Assembly: GCA_947172645.1 (NCBI GenBank)
Contig: CAMWBY010000008.1
Location: 1-64,000, forward strand
Origin: an uncultured Lachnospiraceae bacterium
Lineage (GTDB): Bacteria; Bacillota; Clostridia; Lachnospirales; Lachnospiraceae
Direction: 5' to 3'
Length of the DNA: 64,000 bases
A program made the translations under genes and the position numbers. Under the pieces are notes generated by a model, which was not told the origin of the DNA, ran no database searches, and was given only the letters and a program-made list of their open reading frames with translations. Below are positions 16,971 to 22,827 of the stretch, piece after piece. Numbering within the stretch: position 1 is the stretch's first letter; each line of letters starts with the position of its first letter.

Positions 16971-17010
16971 GTAACTTAAAGGGGTAGGGTGTGGGAAGGG
17001 GAAAACAGTA

Positions 17011-17060
17011 AAAAAAGGCTATCCTCAAAAGGGCATAGTTGCCCCAGGTTGGAAAGCCTT
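17011..17060 (-). terminator. Intrinsic terminator after parB
   Basis: On the minus strand AAGGCTTTCC (17060-17051) pairs with GGATAGCCTT (17024-17015), with an inner GGGGC/GCCCC-type stem, and is followed by a run of seven T. It lies directly after the parB stop at 17067. Confidence 0.7.
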
Positions 17061-17066
17061 ATTTTC

Positions 17067-18002
17067 CTATCGTTCCCTGTCTTTGCTCCGCTCCCGTTTC
17101 CGGTACAGTTCCAGTGCCTTTACTATCGTATCTTCCATCTGTTTCGCAGGCGTCCCCGGTGAAAAATATTTGCTGATACGCTCTTTCGGCATACGAAACT
17201 GTTCCTTCTGGTTCCCCTTCTCCTCTGATAAGATAGAAAGCATTACATCTCCATTTAATCTCCCTTCTTCTGAAAACTTACGCATTTTAATCGCCTGTGC
17301 ATGGCTCGGTGTGCAGTCCTCCAACTGCATGGTGTCAAGCAGCATGGTTTGTTGCTCTTTCGGCAGGTAAGACAACTCTACCGCCGGACGTATGGCAATT
17401 TTACCGCTGTCAACCATGTCCAGAATTGGTGTAACCAATTCAGTTAGGCGGATATAGCGGCGAATTTGGTCTTGACTTTCGCCTACTTGCTCCCCTAGCA
17501 ACTGTCTTGATGTCTTTCCTTGTAACTTCTGTGCCACTGGCACAGAGGTTAAATCTGTACGCTGCCCCTGTCTTTTCATTGCGTCCAGTTTCAGCTTATA
17601 GGCAAACGCTTTTTCTGACGGTAATATCTGCTCCCTCTGCAAGTTAGAGTCAACCATAATTATTATGGCTTCATCATCGGTCAAGCTACGGACAATACAA
17701 GGTATCTCCTTTTTCTCTGCAAGCTCGCTTGCCATTTTTCGCCTGTGTCCGGCTATCATTTCATAACCGCCCTCCGGCTTTTCCCTGACAAGCGCAGGAA
17801 CAAGAACGCCATACTGTTTTACGCTCTCCGCCATATCCGCCATACTTTCATCCATTTTCACCTTAAATGGGTGGTTGGGAAAATCGCTGATTTCTTCAAG
17901 AGGAATATCCCTGACGGATTCCCGGCTTGCGTTATCCCGTTCCTCCTGTGTACTGAACAGGTCAGCGGCTGAGGGAAGCGGCATTTTTATTTCTTTCGCC
18001 AC
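17067..18002 (-). CDS. parB: ParB/Spo0J-type partition protein of the element
   Basis: The 311-residue product has the ParB N-terminal domain: IPLEEISDFPNHPFKVK, then VKQYGVLVPALVR, the GHRRKMASELA box (the usual GERRxRA arginine patch, here with His) and SNLQREQILPSEKAFAYKLK. This is followed by a central helix-turn-helix (GKTSRQLLGEQVGESQDQIRR) that would contact parS DNA. ParB proteins load on parS as CTP clamps and work with ParA to segregate or stabilise DNA. The reading frame overlaps the end of parA by 41 bases, so the pair is coupled. A strong terminator follows. No parS-like sequence was identified by eye. Identity of the family is sure; the role in element maintenance is inferred. 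Confidence 0.9.
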   Translation of the reverse strand: MAKEIKMPLPSAADLFSTQEERDNASRESVRDIPLEEISDFPNHPFKVKMDESMADMAESVKQYGVLVPALVREKPEGGYEMIAGHRRKMASELAEKKEIPCIVRSLTDDEAIIIMVDSNLQREQILPSEKAFAYKLKLDAMKRQGQRTDLTSVPVAQKLQGKTSRQLLGEQVGESQDQIRRYIRLTELVTPILDMVDSGKIAIRPAVELSYLPKEQQTMLLDTMQLEDCTPSHAQAIKMRKFSEEGRLNGDVMLSILSEEKGNQKEQFRMPKERISKYFSPGTPAKQMEDTIVKALELYRKRERSKDRER

Positions 18003-18783
18003 TGCGTATCACCTCCCTCGTAAATGCTCCATACGCCTTTGCTGCCGCACCGTTTTTGTCATAGCTGTAAATGCTCTGTCCGGCTGCGCTGGTTTCTGCC
18101 GCCTTTACTGCAATAGGAATGACCGTCTGGTATACTTTGATTACCCTCCCATAATTCTGCTTTAGATTGTCGGCTGTGGCACGGGCAAGGTTGGTACGCA
18201 TATCTGCCAGTGTCAACAATACCCCGTCCACCTTTAGTCCGGGGTTAATCTGCCGCTGCACTTTTCCTATAGTTTTCATAAGCTGCGTCATTCCCTTTAA
18301 GGGCAGATAATGCGCCTGCACCGGGACAATCACGCTGTCTGCCGCCGCAAGTGCATTGATGGTAAGCATACCCAAACTCGGCATACAGTCAATCAGGATA
18401 TAATCATAGTCCTTTTTCAGTTCACTCAGGTAAGATTTCATGGTGAATTCCCGGCTCATGGCATTTACAAGCGTCATTTCCATTCCTGACAACTCAATAT
18501 TCGCCGGAATCAGGTCTACACCCTCATCATGGTGCAAAATTCCCTCGTCTGCTTCAATCGGCTCATCTCGGATAATCTTTTCCATCTGCGTTGACAGGGT
18601 AACGGCAAGACTGTCTTGGTCTGCCCAACCTAAAGAAGTTGTCAAATCCCCCTGCGGATCAGCGTCCACAAGCAGCACCCGCTTTCCCTCATTTGCAAGC
18701 CCTATACCTAAGTTGACGGTAGTTGTTGTCTTACCCGTCCCGCCTTTCTGGTTTGCAAGAGCGATTACTTTGCATTTAGACAT
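17962..18783 (-). CDS. parA: ParA-type partition ATPase of the element
   Basis: The 273-residue protein starts MSKCKVIALANQKGGTGKTT, the deviant Walker A motif (KGGTGKTTT) of ParA/Soj ATPases. It continues with LLVDADPQGDLTTSLG (Walker A') and YDYILIDCMPSLGMLTINAL (Walker B). Such ATPases form DNA-bound gradients that move ParB-parS complexes. A GTG one codon upstream (18786) is possible; GGAAAGGAGG fits both. A hairpin TAGCCA/TGGCTA (18815-18843) lies in its leader. The frame overlaps parB. It is the most upstream gene of the element operon still visible, followed to the right by the AT-rich defence operon. Confidence 0.93.
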   Translation of the reverse strand: MSKCKVIALANQKGGTGKTTTTVNLGIGLANEGKRVLLVDADPQGDLTTSLGWADQDSLAVTLSTQMEKIIRDEPIEADEGILHHDEGVDLIPANIELSGMEMTLVNAMSREFTMKSYLSELKKDYDYILIDCMPSLGMLTINALAAADSVIVPVQAHYLPLKGMTQLMKTIGKVQRQINPGLKVDGVLLTLADMRTNLARATADNLKQNYGRVIKVYQTVIPIAVKAAETSAAGQSIYSYDKNGAAAKAYGAFTREVIRSGERNKNAASLSR

Positions 18784-18814
18784 CACGGTTTACCTCCTTT
18801 CCTTAGTAATTTAA

Positions 18815-18843
18815 TAGCCACTCCGCATAAGGCAGAATGGCTA
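18815..18843 (-). promoter_or_regulatory. Hairpin in the parA leader
   Basis: TAGCCA (18815-18820) and TGGCTA (18838-18843) are inverted repeats with weaker pairing inside, about 30 bases before the parA start. No T-run follows, so an operator or a leader hairpin is more likely than a terminator. Confidence 0.4.
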
Positions 18844-18863
18844 TGTATTGGATTTTGGGCAAT

Positions 18864-18905
18864 AAAAAAAGCCGACTGATTCTCGTTTTGAAAACCAATC
18901 GGCTA
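18864..18905 (-). terminator. Intrinsic terminator of the ABC-3C operon
   Basis: On the minus strand AGCCGATTGGTT pairs with the imperfect AATCAGTCGGCT and is followed by seven T (18864-18870). It begins 16 bases after the stop of the ATPase gene and separates this operon from parA. Confidence 0.75.
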
Positions 18906-18920
18906 TGTAAATAATTTTAT

Positions 18921-20933
18921 CTATAACTTTTGAAATGCTTTATTCTGCACTTTTATAAAATGATATGCACTTTCATCCAGTTTATCTATAATTTTTTGAG
19001 TATCACTATCCTTTACTGTAATTCCAATAATCGTCTGACAATTTTCACCTAATTGGACAATACTATCTAAAAATTTCTCCATGTCATTTGGAACAATACT
19101 ATGTTGTACTGGTTCATCAAAAATCAATACTGTTGGATGATTTCCCGCCATATCCATAGAAACTTGTAGCAAAGCTACTGTATATGCCCAAATACCTCTG
19201 ATATTATCACTTGCAGAAGAATCAAATTTCATATCGAAATTTTCAATTACAGGCAGATAATTATCTTCTGAAATACCTATTTCCCTTTTATCTATGACAC
19301 TTTTGTAACCATAAGCTTCTAAATTAGTTACAAATTTTTTCCGTAATGATTTTAACTTTTTTAAATCATTATTTGAAAACTTATCTTCTGGAAGTTCTCT
19401 CTTGCCTTGCAAATATAATTTCCAATCATCAGAAAGCTTTTCAAATACTGCTTTCCTTTCTTCTATATATTTAATTAAACCTTCTAAATGGTCAATCCTT
19501 GTTTGTAATTCTATCTTTTTATATACAAGGGCTTCCGATAAATTATCATCAACAGCGTATAAATCGCTTCTTAAAGCTTTTGCCAATCGCCTTAATGTAA
19601 ATACTTTCCCCTGAAGCGATTGGAGTTTCTGATCCATATCATCTCTATTCTGCCGGTGGCTTTCTTTGGCATACTCTAACATTTCCTTTTGCGCCCCTAA
19701 ATGCCGTATATTTTCATCAATACTCATAATTTTAACTTCTTCAACTTTAGGAAGCAATGAATCTGAAATATGTTGGTGACATACTGGACAAATATCTTTA
19801 GATGTTAGGCAATTTAATTCTGATCCTAATTTCCTAAGCCTTGCAGCATCTTTATTATTTCTCAAGTCAGTATTAATTATTTCCAAATTATCATTCAAAA
19901 CCTGAATCGCCGCTTTTTCTTGCATGATATGCTCTCTAAGCCACTTTATATCTTCTTCATATGAAGCTATAGTTTCCTCGGTTTCATTTAACTCTTCTTG
20001 AAGTCCATCAAAGTTATCTACTACTTTAGGCTTTATACGCTCAATTTCACTATATTCCTTTTTAAGTTCTTTTATATAATCTTGTAAGTTTTGTTTGTTT
20101 TTTAAAACATGTATTCCAGTCAAATCAATTTTACTCAAAACACACGGTTTTGTTGGCAATCCAACAATATCACATGTTTCCCTCATACACGAGTTAATAA
20201 TATCCTTAACAAGCAATCCCCATTCACTTCTAATCCTCGATTCTTCAACTTTTAATTCTTCTGTCCTCTTTTCATTATTTAATGTATCTAAATTCATAAC
20301 AAATTCTAACACTCTTTTTTTTGCATCTTTAATCCCTAAGATCGGCATCCCTGAAAATAAATCTCCCCATCCATGCTTTTGTTCTATAAACATACATGAG
20401 AAAATCAACTGCAAATATAACTTTCTCTGCACTCCATCTGTTGCTGGAACATTCGGAAGGGTAAGGTGCAAAAACTTTTCTAAAAACTTATGGAATCCTT
20501 GACTATTCACTGCCGAATTTGGCATATGTACATAAGTATCTTCAATAAGGGTAGCTTCACCAATCTTATTCAATTCTGTATAATATATTGTAATAAGTTT
20601 TGTATCCCTGTTTTCCATTTTAGCAGTGCGATACAATGTAACAGTCTCTTTTCCATTTGATATCTGTAAATAAATCTTTGCTTCTAAAACTGCTAACTTT
20701 TTATCTCCACTCTCAATGTATGTTTTATAAACAGAGGTTAAGACTTTCTCTCCCTTACCCCCAATTATTTCCTCAAATCCTAATCCATAATATATTGCCT
20801 CAAGTATCGAACTCTTTCCGCAAGTATTATCTTCACTTGCAAGAAAATTCAAACCTGTTTCAAATTTTTCATCAACACCATATAATCCGTCTTCTGTCTG
20901 TATTTCAATCCTTACTCTATCAATTTTCAGCAT
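18921..20933 (-). CDS. Rad50/SMC-like ATPase, ABC-three-component system
   Basis: The 670-residue protein has the organisation of a short Rad50-like ABC ATPase. The N-terminal P-loop is FLASEDNTCGKSSILEAIYY (Lys40, Ser41; the first glycine of the usual GxxGxGKS is replaced). A long coiled-coil follows. Near residue 386 a CPVCHQH zinc hook (C-x2-C) lies at the tip. A second coil, then an ABC signature-like SSASDNIRGIWAYTVALLQVS near 573, and Walker B TVLIFDEPVQHS near 601. Signature and middle-gene neighbour fit the ATPases of ABC-3C conflict systems, in which the ATPase is thought to sense invading DNA and license a nuclease. The frame overlaps the end of the middle-component gene by 14 bases. 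Base composition is AT-rich, unlike both neighbours, which suggests transfer. Confidence 0.8.
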   Translation of the reverse strand: MLKIDRVRIEIQTEDGLYGVDEKFETGLNFLASEDNTCGKSSILEAIYYGLGFEEIIGGKGEKVLTSVYKTYIESGDKKLAVLEAKIYLQISNGKETVTLYRTAKMENRDTKLITIYYTELNKIGEATLIEDTYVHMPNSAVNSQGFHKFLEKFLHLTLPNVPATDGVQRKLYLQLIFSCMFIEQKHGWGDLFSGMPILGIKDAKKRVLEFVMNLDTLNNEKRTEELKVEESRIRSEWGLLVKDIINSCMRETCDIVGLPTKPCVLSKIDLTGIHVLKNKQNLQDYIKELKKEYSEIERIKPKVVDNFDGLQEELNETEETIASYEEDIKWLREHIMQEKAAIQVLNDNLEIINTDLRNNKDAARLRKLGSELNCLTSKDICPVCHQHISDSLLPKVEEVKIMSIDENIRHLGAQKEMLEYAKESHRQNRDDMDQKLQSLQGKVFTLRRLAKALRSDLYAVDDNLSEALVYKKIELQTRIDHLEGLIKYIEERKAVFEKLSDDWKLYLQGKRELPEDKFSNNDLKKLKSLRKKFVTNLEAYGYKSVIDKREIGISEDNYLPVIENFDMKFDSSASDNIRGIWAYTVALLQVSMDMAGNHPTVLIFDEPVQHSIVPNDMEKFLDSIVQLGENCQTIIGITVKDSDTQKIIDKLDESAYHFIKVQNKAFQKL

Positions 20934-21399
20934 TATTATACCTCCATAAGGACATCAGTCGCTCGACCTTTTCATTAGTTAATCTCAACCCCAACCGATT
21001 CAGAAAGAGTTTTTCTTCAACCAATAAATCTTCACTTTCAATTTTTTTTACAAAATCTTTTCCATTTCCGGAAAGTTTAAAAGTTCCATTTTTTAATTGT
21101 ATAATCAAATTATCTGCAATTGCATATTTTAAAGCTCGATTTACTGCCGGGTCAAAACGCACAAGCATAAATCCCATCTTTTCATTTACATAATCTTCTA
21201 ATGCTTTCATATATCTTTTTGTGTTTAACGCATTTGAAATAATATGTAATTTAACCAGTGAACATCCTGCTTTACTACTACAACTTTTAAAAATAATTAA
21301 ACATAATTGAGCCATCTTATAGCTAATTCGATAATTATATGGCACCGCATCAGGTTTAGAATCAAAAATAATTTCATTTGTCAATAAGTACTCACTCAT
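20920..21399 (-). CDS. ABC-three-component system middle component
   Basis: The 159-residue protein starts MSEYLLTNEIIFDSKPDAVP, then NYRISYKMAQLCLIIFKSC, LVKLHIISNALNTKRYMKAL, VRFDPAVNRALKYAIADNLI, KLSGNGKDFVKKI and LLVEEKLFLNRLG. The pattern of a short helical protein with KLH...NAL, VR-DP---RAL-YA---LI, then L-G-G--F and EK-FL, located between nuclease and Rad50-like genes, is what I know as the middle component of ABC-3C systems. It is thought to couple ATPase and effector. It overlaps the ATPase start by 14 bases and begins 7 bases after the nuclease stop. The assignment depends on pattern and context. Confidence 0.7.
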   Translation of the reverse strand: MSEYLLTNEIIFDSKPDAVPYNYRISYKMAQLCLIIFKSCSSKAGCSLVKLHIISNALNTKRYMKALEDYVNEKMGFMLVRFDPAVNRALKYAIADNLIIQLKNGTFKLSGNGKDFVKKIESEDLLVEEKLFLNRLGLRLTNEKVERLMSLWRYNNAEN

Positions 21400-21406
21400 G
21401 ATACCC

Positions 21407-22360
21407 CTACTTTCTAAACATCATTGAACAGTCTGCCAGCCACATACTGATAATATCAATTTTTAATTCAATAATAGATGCCGAATTAAAATAACCACAT
21501 GAATCTTTAAGATGTTTCTCAAAATCGTCAAGTATATCATTAAAAATTTTTGAATTCATACTTTTATTAGTATTCATTCCCGTTTTTATGGTAACCTGCT
21601 TTTTATATGCCTGTTCCAAACTGTATACATCCTCATAAATAGCTGCGTATGATACCCGTAACATCCTCATAATCTCCATGCCTTTTATATATGATTCAAT
21701 ATACATATTTACAATCTGGTTGAAGGCATCATCTTCATCCCCAATGTCATTCATAACTGCTTTTACTTTTCTTTTAATATTGTTACTCTTTTCTGAATCG
21801 CATTGATTCCAATCAATATCTTTTACTTCCCGAACTGCAAGATTTAATTTGGCATCCGTTAATGACTCACGTATCGTTCGAGTTATTTCAAATTTAAAAT
21901 CTTCAGCTACTTTAACTACAATATCAAAGTCATCAGCAATATAGTCGTACTGTGTAGGATTATCCATTTTAGCTTTCAAAACTTCTTTTCGCTTCGTTTC
22001 CGCATGTTCTATAATTCTCGAATCTCTAAACTCAGGTATAACAAAATGCCATTGGTGTATTATCGGCACCCCCAACTTATTCAATCTGACTTTATAACCC
22101 TTATCAAGCAACTTGCCTATATCAGTAGTCATTTTATTCCTTAAATGTTCATACAATTTATCATCTGAATATTCTCGTTCCGGACAATAGCACTGATTAA
22201 CAATCCCATTTCTAGTAAATCCTTCTATTCCAGCATCACCACCATGAACCGCTGGAATTTCCGTATAATGTTGCTCTTGATATTTAATTCGATAACAAGA
22301 CTGACATAAATCTTCCCATGTATCACCATCAAGTTTTCCCTCAAAAAAATCTAAAATCAT
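21407..22360 (-). CDS. PD-(D/E)XK-like nuclease effector of the ABC-3C system
   Basis: The 317-residue protein opens with a helix (TWEDLCQSCYRIKYQ) followed by HGGDAGIEGFTRNGIVNQCYCPE. This matches the core of Mrr-like restriction endonuclease folds, where GGD-GIDG is followed by a strand with QxK. Here Asp42, Glu46 and Gln56 are present, but the lysine position is Tyr58 (QCY). A beta-strand WHFVIPE and a large helical C-terminal half follow. In ABC-3C systems, nuclease-like proteins are the effectors. Its start overlaps the 72-residue gene (ATGA). Activity on DNA is inference; the altered lysine could mean a different metal site or a regulated enzyme. Confidence 0.65.
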   Translation of the reverse strand: MILDFFEGKLDGDTWEDLCQSCYRIKYQEQHYTEIPAVHGGDAGIEGFTRNGIVNQCYCPEREYSDDKLYEHLRNKMTTDIGKLLDKGYKVRLNKLGVPIIHQWHFVIPEFRDSRIIEHAETKRKEVLKAKMDNPTQYDYIADDFDIVVKVAEDFKFEITRTIRESLTDAKLNLAVREVKDIDWNQCDSEKSNNIKRKVKAVMNDIGDEDDAFNQIVNMYIESYIKGMEIMRMLRVSYAAIYEDVYSLEQAYKKQVTIKTGMNTNKSMNSKIFNDILDDFEKHLKDSCGYFNSASIIELKIDIISMWLADCSMMFRK

Positions 22361-22575
22361 CTTTCTTCACCACCCAGTAGATTAATAGGAATCAAAACAT
22401 CAGAAACAAGTACTTTTGTAATTCCACTTATATCAATAATTCTCTCTTTTCCCGAATCAACAAATTGTACCTTTGCCACATGAATTTCTTCAAAAATACA
22501 TAAAATCAATATCTGTTCATTCAAATAGTAATAAATGTCATTAAGCTTGAATTGGAGTATATCATCATTCTTCAT
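22357..22575 (-). CDS. Unrecognised 72-residue first gene of the ABC-3C operon
   Basis: The protein, MKNDDILQFKLNDIYYYLNE followed by QILILCIFEEIHVAKVQF and SGITKVLVSDVLIPINLLGG, looks like a small all-beta domain, perhaps an SH3-like barrel. I recognise no family. It has GGAGGG seven bases before its ATG, it is first in the four-gene operon, and its stop overlaps the nuclease start by four bases (ATGA). Coupling and shared AT-rich composition indicate it is part of the system, possibly a regulator, adaptor or inhibitor. The upstream 100 bases are AT-rich without a clear promoter pair. Confidence 0.55.
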   Translation of the reverse strand: MKNDDILQFKLNDIYYYLNEQILILCIFEEIHVAKVQFVDSGKERIIDISGITKVLVSDVLIPINLLGGEER

Positions 22576-22679
22576 TTAATCCCTCCATTCGATGCTAATA
22601 ACACTGAAATATTCTTCTATACATATCAAACATTTTTTATACGAGCTTACAAATATATTTCATATTAACTATACCAGAA

Positions 22680-22706
22680 AATCCCGCCTTATAAAAGACG
22701 GGATTC
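22680..22706 (-). terminator. Terminator hairpin downstream of ppdK
   Basis: AATCCCGCCTT (22679-22689) and AAGACGGGATT (22694-22704) form an 11-position stem with one C-A mismatch and a 4-base loop. On the minus strand it is followed by TTTTCTG. It is placed to end transcription of ppdK and insulates the AT-rich operon from it. Confidence 0.65.
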
Positions 22707-22708
22707 TC

Positions 22709-22827
22709 ATTAAATTATATACACTTCAACAGTAAGGTCTTTCCACTGCCCTTCTCGCAGATAATCACCATTCGCCCTGCGAAAAGCCAGTGCCTGAGCG
22801 TAATCTATCGTGAAATCGAAGTATAGA
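22709..22827. other. Element/chromosome boundary stretch downstream of ppdK
   Basis: Between the ppdK stop and the terminator the minus strand is open in another frame for about 40 codons, ending IDYAQALAFRRANGDYLREG followed by QWKDLTVEVYII. It looks protein-like but is not preceded by a start of its own outside ppdK, so it may be a gene remnant or chance. TAATCTAT (22801-22808) and ATAGATTA (22823-22830) form an inverted repeat that spans the ppdK stop codon. Confidence 0.4.

Noticed and set aside
22576..22679. Clear promoter pair for the ABC-3C operon
   Set aside because: The region is AT-rich with several weak -10-like words, but no pair at 16-18 spacing stands out.
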